Part shown: piece after piece, positions 1 through 7,867 of the stretch
Layout: every line of letters starts with the position of its first letter
How positions within the stretch are numbered: position 1 is the stretch's first letter
From: an uncultured Duganella sp.
Lineage (GTDB): Bacteria; Pseudomonadota; Gammaproteobacteria; Burkholderiales; Burkholderiaceae
DNA: 28,712 nucleotides
Assembly (NCBI GenBank): GCA_946482635.1
Contig: CAMLSG010000051.1
Location: 1-28,712, forward strand
Direction of reading: 5' to 3'
Position numbers and translations under genes: made by a program
Notes under the pieces: model-generated
The model's database searches: none
What the model was told of the DNA's origin: nothing
Seen by the model: only the letters and a program-made list of their open reading frames with translations

Positions 1-1071
<1,071 letters not shown>

Positions 1072-1088
1072 GCAGCCGACGCTCCGTA

Positions 1089-1123
1089 AAAAAAGCCCGC
1101 AGTTTCAAGCTGCGGGCTTTTTT
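1089..1123. terminator. Bidirectional intrinsic terminator between icd and the convergent secreted-protein gene
   Basis: Positions 1089-1102 (A6 then GCCCGCAG) and 1110-1123 (CTGCGGGC then T6) form a perfect 14-bp inverted repeat around a 7-nt loop. Its GC core is flanked by an A-run on the left and a T-run on the right, so it should work as a Rho-independent terminator in both directions. It follows the icd stop by 18 nt and overlaps the stop codon of the opposing gene (1122-1124), so it serves both convergent genes. Confidence 0.93.
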
Positions 1124-1583
1124 ATTTCCTGGGATTGACCGCGCGCAGTTTGAGGACGGAATCGTGCACACGCGTGCTGACAACCATGCCGGCGCAACGC
1201 TGGTTCAGTGCGGTCACCGTCGAATTGTAGTCGGCCATATCCTTTTCAAACGCTTCGCTGCGTGCGTTGAGCGCGTCGCCCCGCTGGTTCAATTCATCGA
1301 GCCTGGCGTTGAATCCGTCGACAGCCGCCTGGTCGTATAAATCCAGGGCTGCTTGCGTTGCCACATGGGCCTTCGCTTCGTCCTGCAGCTTCTTCAAGTC
1401 GGCGTTATGCTCGTCGCGCCTTGCGTTCAGCAGCTTCAGGCGGGGTGACAGTTTTTCCTGTTCGTCCAGGCAGGCGCGGTATTCATCACGGCTGGAAATC
1501 CTGGGGGCCTGCTGCGCAAAGGCTGGCAAGGAAGCAAAAGCGAAAGTCGCTACGCAAATGACGCTGGATACTACAGATGGCAC
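1122..1583 (-). CDS. Secreted coiled-coil protein of unknown function
   Basis: A 153-residue protein that I cannot assign to a named family. It starts with a GTG codon, and an AGGA lies 7 nt upstream. The N-terminus is a Sec signal peptide (hydrophobic VICVATFAFASLPAFA, likely cut after AFA near residue 23). The mature part is highly charged and predicted helical, with coiled-coil-like spacing over about residues 40-125 (for example FNARLDELNQRGDALNARSE). The mature chain has only two cysteines, Cys38 and Cys130, at the two ends of the helical part, so a disulfide closing a helical hairpin is possible. It should be periplasmic. It is convergent with icd and lies 41 nt downstream of the LysR gene on the same strand, so it may be read through from it. 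Confidence 0.8.
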   Translation of the reverse strand: MPSVVSSVICVATFAFASLPAFAQQAPRISSRDEYRACLDEQEKLSPRLKLLNARRDEHNADLKKLQDEAKAHVATQAALDLYDQAAVDGFNARLDELNQRGDALNARSEAFEKDMADYNSTVTALNQRCAGMVVSTRVHDSVLKLRAVNPRK

Positions 1584-1624
1584 GAATCGGTCCTGGAGTT
1601 AAAAAAACAGCATCATCGTAACGC

Positions 1625-2485
1625 CTATTGGCTAAAGCTGGCAATGAAGGCGTCGCGCGCGGCGTGGTGGGGAATGTCGCGGCGCCACACCATGACAGTC
1701 TCCACCTCGGCCACTTCCGGCGGCAAAGTGTGGCATTGCACGGTGCGGCCCAGGCCGCGCTGCCTCAGGACTTCGCGCGGCATCATGGCGACGCCCATGC
1801 CGGCGGCAACACAGCCGATGATCGCTTCGAAAGTGCCGAATTCGGCGATCCGGGTGTGCGCCACGCCGGCGTCGGCAAACCACCATTCCAGGCGGCGCCG
1901 GTAGGAGCAGCCACTGCGAAAGCCGAGCAGCGTGCGGCGCGCCACGTCGGCCGGGCCGGTGACGGGGCCGTGCATCGCGTCGGTCAACAGCACCAGTTCT
2001 TCAACAAAGACCGGCGCCTGCTCCAGCTCCGGGCGCTCAACCGGGCCGGACACCAGCGCAAGATCGACCTTGTGGTTCAATACCTGCTGTATCTGGTAAT
2101 CGGTCGGGCCGGTGTCGAGCAGCAGGTCGACTTGCGGATACTTGCGATGAAATGCGCCCAGCACACGCGGCAGGCGCGCGGCGGCCGTGGTTTCCATTGA
2201 CCCGATACGCAGCTGGCCTGACGGTTCGTTCTCGCCGCGCACCGACATCTGCGCTTCGTCCGCCAGCCGCAGCAGGCGGTCGGCGTATTCCAGCAGGCGC
2301 GTGCCCTCCGCCGTGATCAGCATGCGCCGCCCGGAGCGGTTGAACAGGGTCACGCCCAGCGATTCCTCGAGCTGGTTCAGGCGCGCCGAGACGTTTGATT
2401 GCACCCGGTGCAGCCGGGCTGCGGCCTGGGTCACGCTGCCTTCTTCGGCAACCGTTTTGAATATCCTGAGCGAGGAGAGCTCCAT
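1625..2485 (-). CDS. LysR-family transcriptional regulator
   Basis: A 286-residue LysR-type regulator. Residues about 1-60 are the winged HTH (LSSLRIFKTVAEEGSVTQAA, then a recognition helix around SNVSARLNQLEESLG). The rest is the periplasmic-binding-like effector domain, beginning near SGQLRIGSMETTAAARLP and ending with the usual invariant GVAMMPREV-type region. I chose the ATG at 2485 because GGAG lies 6 nt upstream of it. An in-frame ATG at 2497 would add four residues (MEND) but has no ribosome site. The gene is divergent from the MFS exporter with a 95-nt AT-rich region between them, the classic arrangement for a LysR protein controlling its neighbour. It therefore probably activates the exporter-tautomerase pair in response to a small molecule. 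The ligand cannot be read from the sequence. Confidence 0.93.
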   Translation of the reverse strand: MELSSLRIFKTVAEEGSVTQAAARLHRVQSNVSARLNQLEESLGVTLFNRSGRRMLITAEGTRLLEYADRLLRLADEAQMSVRGENEPSGQLRIGSMETTAAARLPRVLGAFHRKYPQVDLLLDTGPTDYQIQQVLNHKVDLALVSGPVERPELEQAPVFVEELVLLTDAMHGPVTGPADVARRTLLGFRSGCSYRRRLEWWFADAGVAHTRIAEFGTFEAIIGCVAAGMGVAMMPREVLRQRGLGRTVQCHTLPPEVAEVETVMVWRRDIPHHAARDAFIASFSQ

Positions 2486-2580
2486 ATCATTCTCCATTTG
2501 AGATAGCTTGATTCATTATTATTCATTTTTATTGATGCGTGAAGACATTTATAGTTCAGGCTATCCAAAGGAGCTTCCCC
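2486..2580. promoter_or_regulatory. Divergent LysR/MFS promoter-operator region
   Basis: This 95-nt spacer is strikingly AT-rich against its GC-rich surroundings. It holds two direct copies of ATTCATT (2511-2517 and 2521-2527) exactly 10 bp apart, and two TTGAT copies 24 bp apart (2508 and 2532), so one protein could bind successive turns on one helix face. TATAGT at 2550-2555 is a good -10 candidate for the exporter gene. No convincing -35 lies 16-18 bp upstream, which is what one expects of an activator-dependent promoter. These are readings by eye. The role as LysR operator is inferred from the gene arrangement. Confidence 0.5.
2565..2577 (+). repeat. First copy of a duplicated 13-nt ribosome-binding segment
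   Basis: CCAAAGGAGCTTC sits exactly 3 nt before the MFS start codon at 2581. The identical 13-mer recurs at 3917-3929, also 3 nt before the tautomerase start. The AAGGAG core is a normal Shine-Dalgarno site, but the seven flanking bases are shared as well. Confidence 0.85.
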
Positions 2581-3945
2581 ATGCACAAGCCATCGCCCGC
2601 CGTCCTGCTAGCCGCCAGCTTTGCCTTCATCATCGTCCAGCTTGACGTCACCATCGTCAACGTTGCCTTGCCGGAAATCGGCCGCGAACTGGGCGCCAGC
2701 GTCAGTGCTTTGCAGTGGGTAGTCGATGCGTACACCCTCGGCTTTGCCGTCTTTCTGCTGTCGGCCGGCGTGCTGGGCGACCGTTTCGGCGCGCGCCGGG
2801 TCTTCCTGTCGGGCTTTACGCTGTTCACGCTTGCTTCACTGGCCTGCGCCATGGCGCCTGGCCCGCTGGCGCTGAACCTGGCGCGTGCCGTTCAGGGTGT
2901 CGGCGCGGCGCTGCTGGTGCCAAGCTCACTCGCGATCCTGAACGCCGCTTATGCCCACGACCGAGCCCAACTGGCCAAGGCCATTGCCTGGTGGACGGCC
3001 GCAGGCGGCGTGTCGATTGCTGCCGGTCCGGTGCTGGGCGGCTTGCTGATGAGCGTTGCCGGCTGGCGCAGCATCTTCTGGGTCAATATCCCGATTTGCG
3101 TGCTGGGCTTCTGGCTGACGCTGCGCGTCGTCCCTGCCCTGCGCGGCAAGGATGCCGCGCGCGCGTTCGACATCACCGGCCAGTTGCTTGCCATCGTTGC
3201 GCTGACGGCCTTCATCGGCGCCGTGATCGAGTTCAATGCGCTGGGCGCCTCCAGCCACCTTGTACAAGGCGCATTGCTGGTGGCGCTGGCATCGGCCGTG
3301 CTGTTCGTTCGCAGCCAGGGGCGCAGCGCGGCGCCAATGCTGCCGCTTGGGCTGTTCCGGGACGTTGGCTTCTCGGGCGCGGTACTATTTGGCGTCCTGG
3401 TCAACTTTGCCTATTACGGTGTGATCTTCGTTCTCAGCTTCTATTTGCAGAAAGTACGCGGCTTCTCGGTGATGCACGCGGGGCTGGTCTTCCTGCCGCT
3501 GACCGGAACCTTTATCTTCTCGAATATTGCCAGCGGCCGGATGCAGGCGCGCCTGGGGTCGCGCAAGCCGATGATCGTCGGCGGATTGATCGGCGCTGCG
3601 GGCTACGCCCTGCTGGGGATATTCGGAACCGCGCACGACTCCACGTTCCTCGAAATGCTGCCGGGACTGGTGCTGATCCCGGCCGGCATGGGCCTCGCAG
3701 TGCCGGCCATGACTACGTCGATACTGTCGGCCGTCGACCGCAGCCAGGCCGGCACCGCATCGGCCGTGCTGAACACCGCGCGCCAGGTGGGCGGCGCCCT
3801 GGGCGTCGCGATTTTCGGCGCCATGCAGGACATTGAACTGTCCCTGGCCATTTCCTCTTCGTTGCTGCTGCTTGGCGCCGCCGTGGCCTGGCACTGCATC
3901 AAACACCCATCTTCAACCAAAGGAGCTTCACTATGCCGTACGTAA
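2581..3945 (+). CDS. MFS exporter, DHA2 (drug:H+ antiporter) family
   Basis: A 454-residue inner-membrane transporter of the major facilitator superfamily, DHA2/EmrB-QacA type. Visible motifs are D1 near the first helix (LDVTIVNVALPEIG, residues 21-34), motif A in the loop after helix 2 (GVLGDRFGARRV, 63-74) and the antiporter motif C (AAGPVLGGLL, 147-156). Hydrophobic helices continue to the C-terminus. Members usually export drugs, dyes or toxic metabolites in exchange for protons; the substrate here is unknown. The start at 2581 is set by AAGGAG 7 nt upstream. An in-frame ATG earlier, at 2539, has no ribosome site and would add a 14-residue non-hydrophobic stretch. The stop overlaps the following tautomerase start by 13 nt, so the two are co-translated. 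The LysR gene on the opposite strand is the likely regulator. Confidence 0.92.
   Translation: MHKPSPAVLLAASFAFIIVQLDVTIVNVALPEIGRELGASVSALQWVVDAYTLGFAVFLLSAGVLGDRFGARRVFLSGFTLFTLASLACAMAPGPLALNLARAVQGVGAALLVPSSLAILNAAYAHDRAQLAKAIAWWTAAGGVSIAAGPVLGGLLMSVAGWRSIFWVNIPICVLGFWLTLRVVPALRGKDAARAFDITGQLLAIVALTAFIGAVIEFNALGASSHLVQGALLVALASAVLFVRSQGRSAAPMLPLGLFRDVGFSGAVLFGVLVNFAYYGVIFVLSFYLQKVRGFSVMHAGLVFLPLTGTFIFSNIASGRMQARLGSRKPMIVGGLIGAAGYALLGIFGTAHDSTFLEMLPGLVLIPAGMGLAVPAMTTSILSAVDRSQAGTASAVLNTARQVGGALGVAIFGAMQDIELSLAISSSLLLLGAAVAWHCIKHPSSTKGASLCRT
3917..3929 (+). repeat. Second copy of the 13-nt ribosome-binding segment
   Basis: CCAAAGGAGCTTC lies 3 nt before the tautomerase ATG at 3933 and inside the last codons of the MFS gene. 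It is identical to 2565-2577. It fixes the tautomerase start and provides a strong ribosome site within the upstream coding sequence. Confidence 0.85.
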
Positions 3946-4157
3946 ATTTCCGCATCACCAAGGAAGGCGTGACCGCCGAACAGAAACTGGAACTGATCAA
4001 AGGTGCGACCGAGCTGCTGCAGCGCGTGTTGAACAAGAACCCGGCGACGACCTTCGTCATCATCGATGAAGTGGAAACCGACAACTGGGGCATCGGCTAC
4101 GACAACGTGACGACGCTGCGGGCCAAGGCTGCGGCAGCCAAGGCCCAGGGAGGCTGA
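3933..4157 (+). CDS. 4-oxalocrotonate tautomerase-family protein
   Basis: A 74-residue protein of the tautomerase superfamily, whose members use the amino-terminal proline (exposed after Met removal) as a general base on keto-enol substrates or as an acid/nucleophile on unsaturated acids. It begins Met-Pro-Tyr-Val. It aligns by eye to classic 4-OT through the EQK helix start, the VIIDE strand and the GIG turn. The classic 4-OT residues Arg11 and Arg39 appear to be Val and Phe here, and Phe50 appears to be Trp, so the classic 4-oxalocrotonate activity should not be assumed. It is about 12 residues longer than the 62-residue type enzyme, with an Ala/Lys-rich C-terminal tail. The start is fixed by AAGGAG. 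It overlaps the MFS gene by 13 nt, and its stop directly abuts the stop of the convergent ThuA gene. A role in modifying a compound that the exporter removes is a guess from context. Confidence 0.9.
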   Translation: MPYVNFRITKEGVTAEQKLELIKGATELLQRVLNKNPATTFVIIDEVETDNWGIGYDNVTTLRAKAAAAKAQGG

Positions 4158-4892
4158 TTATTCAGGGCCCAGGCCATTGCCTGTAGCGGCCCAGTAAATG
4201 CCGCCATACAGGTGGTGGCGAAACACCGGGTCGCCGTAGGTTGCGGCCAGGTGGCCTAGCGCGGTGTAAAACGCGCGGCCGCCATCGTAGTTCTGGTACC
4301 AGCTGACCGGGTGGAATGCGCCCATGCCCTTGGGCCCGGGCTTGTATGTCGCCTCATCGACTGAAAGCAGGTAGGCGACTTTGCTGGTGGCAGGCTTGAA
4401 CGCATACCATTCTTCCGTCACCAGGTTGCGCGGCGCAAAACGCTCCATCCCGGGGAAGCTGCGGTTCTCCACTTTGAGGATCGCGGTCTGGATTGCGGGA
4501 TGGTGGTCGAACATATGCCCCACCAGTTTCGTGTACCACGGCCAGCCATATTCCGTATCCGAGGCGCTATGGACGCCTACATAGCCGCCGCCGGCACGGA
4601 TATATCGCTCGAAAGCTGCCTTCTGCTTGCCATCCAGGATCTCGCCAGTCGTCAGCAGGAACACCACGGCCCGGTACTTGGCCAATTCCTCGTCGCTGAA
4701 CACGCGGTTGGCGTCTTCGGTCCAGAAGACGTTGAAGTCGTGCAGCTTGCCAAGGTCCTGGATGGCCGCAACAGCGGCCGGAATCGAATCGTGGTGCCAG
4801 CCGGCGGTCTTCGAAAATACCAGCACATTGAACTGCGCGGCTTGCGCGCCGGCGCATGCCAGCGCGAGCACAGTCGCGAGCAAGGCTTTCAT
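4158..4892 (-). CDS. Secreted ThuA-domain protein
   Basis: A 244-residue protein with a signal peptide (MKALLATVLALACAGAQA) followed by a ThuA-like domain (trehalose-utilisation family, glutamine-amidotransferase-like fold). Typical stretches are KTAGWHHDSIP (28-38), AVVFLLTTGE, then GGGYVGVHSASDTEYGWPWY and the later EEWYAF and AFHPVSWYQNYDGGRAFYTA. ThuA-like proteins are linked to sugar metabolism, but the biochemical role of most is unsettled. The signal peptide puts this one in the periplasm. The ATG at 4892 is preceded by AAGGAG at 7 nt and overlaps the stop of the DUF418 gene as ATGA, so translation is coupled. The frame stays open further upstream, but that part is the DUF418 gene in another frame. 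Its stop codon abuts the tautomerase stop with no spacer and no visible terminator. Confidence 0.9.
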   Translation of the reverse strand: MKALLATVLALACAGAQAAQFNVLVFSKTAGWHHDSIPAAVAAIQDLGKLHDFNVFWTEDANRVFSDEELAKYRAVVFLLTTGEILDGKQKAAFERYIRAGGGYVGVHSASDTEYGWPWYTKLVGHMFDHHPAIQTAILKVENRSFPGMERFAPRNLVTEEWYAFKPATSKVAYLLSVDEATYKPGPKGMGAFHPVSWYQNYDGGRAFYTALGHLAATYGDPVFRHHLYGGIYWAATGNGLGPE

Positions 4893-6100
4893 GGCCGGGC
4901 TCCTTCTACTGCGGTCGCCCTGCCGGCGCCGCGCCGTCCGGCGCCCATCCATGTCAGGCGATGCCAAAGCGCTTCCAACGGCCCTTGGGCGTGGCGGCGC
5001 AGCCACCACACGCTGAACCAGGACTGCAGCACGGCCAACAGGATGCCGAGCAGCAGGCAGGCACCGGCGCCGGTCGCGCTGTACAGGCCAAGGCCCCAGC
5101 CGTAATAAAGCCCCGTGCCAACCAGCGACTGCGTGACGTAGCTGGTAAGGCTCATGCGCCCCAGCGGACGGAAAGCGGCCAGCAGGCGCGCGCCTATCGA
5201 ACGGTATGACAGGCAGGCGATGGCCGCCACCAGCACCAGCATGAAAGCGAGGTTTGCCCATGAACCGAGCAGCGTCGCCAACGGCCGCCACAAGGCGGTA
5301 TGGCGCCCCTGCCCGGCCGCGCCGGACTTGACCGCAAACAGCACTATAAAGGCGGCACCGGCGGCAAGCAGCACGCGCAGCCAGAAGCGGCGATTGGCGG
5401 GCGTCGCCTCAAACTTGCCGCGCCGCGCCGCCAGCATGCCGAGCATGAACAGCGCCGGAATGCTGAACAGGCGTCCATTTTCCCAACTCCACAGCAGCAC
5501 CCCAGGCCTGCCATTCAGGAGATTGCCCGCGACGACATCCGCCAGCGAACCATTGGCCATGTATTCGTTGGCGCGGCCGAAATACGCCCAGGATGCAGGA
5601 TCGGGCAAGGCGCGCTGCGGGTCCGGCAGTGCGGCAAGGATATCGAACAGCAGGTGCGGCTGCAGCAGCAACAGGCAGGCAATGGCAAACACGGTCCCGT
5701 CCCGCAGCCGCGCCACCGGCAGCAAGGCCAGCGCCAGTACCGCGTACATGGCCAGGATATCGCCGTGGTAGAACAGCGAATTCACCATCCCGAACGCGAA
5801 CAGCAGCAGCATGCGCCAGGCGAAGCGCGGCCGAAAATCGACGCCCTGCGCATTGCGGCGATTGAACTGCAGCCAGAACGTGACGCCGAACATCATGGCG
5901 AAAATGGCGTAGGACTTGCCGCCAAAGAGGAAGAAGGCACTGTCCCATATCCAGCCATCGAGTGCGGCCAGCCAGGCCGGCGCACCAGGCGGCACGAAAC
6001 TGAGGTCGAAATGCTCGATGTTATGGAGCAGCATGATCGACACCAGCGCAAAGCCGCGCAAGCCATCGACCAGGTCCAGCCGGGATGATGTGATTTGCAT
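4889..6100 (-). CDS. DUF418 family inner-membrane protein
   Basis: A 403-residue multi-spanning membrane protein of the DUF418 family (YeiB-like). The N-terminus SSRLDLVDGLRGFALVSIML is the family opening, and the C-terminal domain has the hallmark PLGRMSLTSYVTQS (312-325). Many hydrophobic segments alternate with short basic loops. DUF418 proteins resemble membrane acyltransferases in layout, but their substrate is not established. The start at 6100 is the family-consistent one, although no good ribosome site precedes it (the upstream sequence reads GTTACCAAATT). The stop overlaps the ThuA start by ATGA. The GNAT gene lies 61 nt upstream on the same strand, so the three may form one transcript. 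The membrane location together with the coupled secreted ThuA protein suggests a joint envelope or carbohydrate-related job; this is inference only. Confidence 0.9.
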   Translation of the reverse strand: MQITSSRLDLVDGLRGFALVSIMLLHNIEHFDLSFVPPGAPAWLAALDGWIWDSAFFLFGGKSYAIFAMMFGVTFWLQFNRRNAQGVDFRPRFAWRMLLLFAFGMVNSLFYHGDILAMYAVLALALLPVARLRDGTVFAIACLLLLQPHLLFDILAALPDPQRALPDPASWAYFGRANEYMANGSLADVVAGNLLNGRPGVLLWSWENGRLFSIPALFMLGMLAARRGKFEATPANRRFWLRVLLAAGAAFIVLFAVKSGAAGQGRHTALWRPLATLLGSWANLAFMLVLVAAIACLSYRSIGARLLAAFRPLGRMSLTSYVTQSLVGTGLYYGWGLGLYSATGAGACLLLGILLAVLQSWFSVWWLRRHAQGPLEALWHRLTWMGAGRRGAGRATAVEGARP

Positions 6101-6161
6101 AATTTGGTAACGCTATCACGGATTTGCGGCCGGAGCTACCCCGCGCTGGCGGAGGCGCAGC

Positions 6162-6680
6162 TTAATTGCAGCCGCAGAAGCGTTTCGGCTTGCTGGCATC
6201 GCACACGGTGCCGTCCAGCTGCTTCCAGAAGAACACGGTGTCGACACCGTATGGAGAGCGCACATTGCCCGCGCGCAGATAGCCCTGGCGCGCAAAGAAT
6301 TCCTCGCCGGTCGCGGTGCTGTGCAGCTGCAATGCCTTGACGCCCCAACTGCAAGCCTGCTGTTCGACGCAAGCCAGCAAGGCCTTGCCTGCGCCGCGCT
6401 GGCGCACTTCTGGCAACAGGTAGCAAAGGGCCAGCTTGCCGGCGGCCGTCAACAGGGCGACGCCAACGACATGGCCCTCTTCGACCGCAACCAGAGAGTA
6501 GTTGGTAGGCGAGGCAAACCAGGATGCCACCGTCTCGGGCGTCTTGTTACCTAGCCAGGCGCCAAGAATGGCGGGATCGTTTTTATGGTCAAGCACACAA
6601 CATTCGGCGATTGAGCGTCGCAGCACCTCACAGGCGGCCGTGGCGTCTTTCGCTTCCGCGCGGCGAATTTCAAAACTCAT
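6162..6680 (-). CDS. GNAT-family N-acetyltransferase
   Basis: A 172-residue cytosolic acetyltransferase. The acetyl-CoA pyrophosphate loop (motif A) is RQRGAGKALL at residues 93-102, preceded by the strand LALCYLLPEV. Motif B-like ATGEEFFARQGY (123-134) follows. The substrate, whether a small amine or a protein amine, cannot be read from the sequence. The C-terminus extends past the usual fold and is cysteine-containing (Cys160, Cys169, Cys171, ending CGCN). There are also two adjacent cysteines early on (27-28). The ATG at 6680 has only a weak upstream site (GTGAGC). On the minus strand, TATATT (bases 6708-6713) is a possible -10 about 28 nt upstream, but I see no good -35. It probably heads a leftward unit with the DUF418 and ThuA genes. 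Confidence 0.88.
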   Translation of the reverse strand: MSFEIRRAEAKDATAACEVLRRSIAECCVLDHKNDPAILGAWLGNKTPETVASWFASPTNYSLVAVEEGHVVGVALLTAAGKLALCYLLPEVRQRGAGKALLACVEQQACSWGVKALQLHSTATGEEFFARQGYLRAGNVRSPYGVDTVFFWKQLDGTVCDASKPKRFCGCN

Positions 6681-6853
6681 GCGTGCTCACAGGTATTCAA
6701 TAACCGGAATATACACCAGCGGCAAAAACCCCGTACGAGGCCGCGTGCGCGCAAGCTTATCCGGGGCCGATACTAAGCTTATAACGAATAAGTAGTTTCC
6801 TTTCGGCGCGAGATTCTAGACCATGCATATCTGTTTTCACAATAGAGATTGCC
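6681..6853. promoter_or_regulatory. Divergent GNAT/sbp intergenic region with AAGCTTAT repeats
   Basis: This 173-nt region lies between two divergent genes. It contains a direct repeat of AAGCTTAT at 6753-6760 and 6775-6782, spaced 22 bp start to start, about two helical turns. A TATAAC at 6780-6785 could be a -10 for sbp, with TTATCC 17 bp upstream as a poor -35. Both elements overlap the repeats, so a bound regulator would touch polymerase. Sulfate-binding-protein genes are often controlled by CysB-type regulators, but I cannot match a firm CysB site. An AGAG precedes the sbp ATG by 6 nt. Confidence 0.4.
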
Positions 6854-7864
6854 ATGACTTATAACAAATTCGCATTTGCACTCAGCGCCGCACTGGCGGC
6901 GGCCAGCTTCGGTTTTGCTTCGACCGCATCGGCCAATGAAGTGACCCTGCTGAACGTGTCCTATGACGTGGCGCGTGAACTGTATAAAGACATCAACCCG
7001 GCCTTTGCCGCTGCCTATAAGAAGAGCACCGGCGTGGACGTCACCGTCAAGCAGTCGCACGGCGGCTCCTCCAAGCAGGCGCGCGCCGTGGCCGACGGCC
7101 TGGAAGCATCGGTGGTGACCATGAACCAGGCGAACGACATCGACATGCTGGCCGACCGCGGCCTGGTGGTGCAGGACTGGGCCAAGAAATTCCCGAACAA
7201 TGCGGCGCCGGCCTATTCCACCATGGTCTACCTGGTGCGCAAGGGGAATCCGAAAGGTATCAAGGACTGGAACGACCTGGCCAAGCCCGGCGTGGCCGTC
7301 GTGATCCCCAATCCGAAAACTGCCGGCAATGGCCGCTACACCTACCTGGCCGCATGGGGCTCGGTGCTGAAAAAAGGCGGCAACGAGGCGCAGGCGCGCG
7401 AACTGGTGGGCAAGATCTTCAAGAACGTTCCGGTGCTGGACGCCGGTGGCCGCGCAGCCACCACCACTTTCACCCAGCGCAAGATCGGCGATGTGCTGGT
7501 GACCTTCGAAAACGAGGTGAACCTGGTGCGCGCTGAATTCGGCGACGACTTCGAGGTGGTGTATCCATCGTCCTCGATCCTGGCGGAGTCGCCGGTCGCC
7601 GTGGTCGACAAGGTCGTCGACAAGAAAGGCATCCGCAAGGAGGCCACCGCCTACCTGAACTTCCTGTACTCCGACGCAGGCCAGGAGATCATCGCCAAGC
7701 ACTACCTGCGCCCGCGTTCGGACGCGGTGTTCAAGAAGTACTCGGCCAGCTTCAAGCCGATCTCGCTGTTCACCGTGGATGAAGTGTTCGGCGGCTGGCG
7801 CGCAGCCCAGAAGAAGCACTTCGACGACGGCGGCGAGTTCGACAAGATCTACAGCTCCAAGTAA
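6854..7864 (+). CDS. sbp: Periplasmic sulfate-binding protein of an ABC transporter
   Basis: A 336-residue sulfate (thiosulfate) ABC-transporter substrate-binding protein. A Sec signal peptide ends in STASA at residue 27, and the mature protein starts NEVTLLNVSYD. Family motifs seen are NVSYD (34-38), SHGGSSKQARAV (68-79), QANDID (92-97) and PKTAGNGRYTYLAAWGS (154-170), all parts of the anion-binding cleft in Sbp/CysP proteins. The protein captures sulfate in the periplasm and hands it to the CysTWA permease for cysteine synthesis. No cysT, cysW or cysA lies beside it: the next gene downstream is convergent and begins 3 nt after the stop. It must use permease genes encoded elsewhere, as happens with sbp in enterobacteria. 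Sulfur-limitation control is expected from the family. Confidence 0.95.
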   Translation: MTYNKFAFALSAALAAASFGFASTASANEVTLLNVSYDVARELYKDINPAFAAAYKKSTGVDVTVKQSHGGSSKQARAVADGLEASVVTMNQANDIDMLADRGLVVQDWAKKFPNNAAPAYSTMVYLVRKGNPKGIKDWNDLAKPGVAVVIPNPKTAGNGRYTYLAAWGSVLKKGGNEAQARELVGKIFKNVPVLDAGGRAATTTFTQRKIGDVLVTFENEVNLVRAEFGDDFEVVYPSSSILAESPVAVVDKVVDKKGIRKEATAYLNFLYSDAGQEIIAKHYLRPRSDAVFKKYSASFKPISLFTVDEVFGGWRAAQKKHFDDGGEFDKIYSSK

Positions 7865-7867
7865 GCC

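Noticed and set aside
1601..1607. A-run after the LysR stop as a possible terminator (T-run on the minus strand)
   Set aside because: No stable GC-rich stem precedes the T-run, so it was not called.
2539..2580. Upstream start for the MFS gene
   Set aside because: No ribosome site precedes it, whereas AAGGAG is well placed for the ATG at 2581. The upstream part also covers the -10 and leader.
4170..4183. CAGGC-CATT-GCCTG inverted repeat at the tautomerase/ThuA junction
   Set aside because: The stem is only 5 bp, there is no T-run, and it lies inside the ThuA coding end.
4893..5291. N-terminal extension of the ThuA gene
   Set aside because: This region is the DUF418 gene in its own frame. 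The ATG at 4892 starts a clean signal peptide with a good ribosome site.
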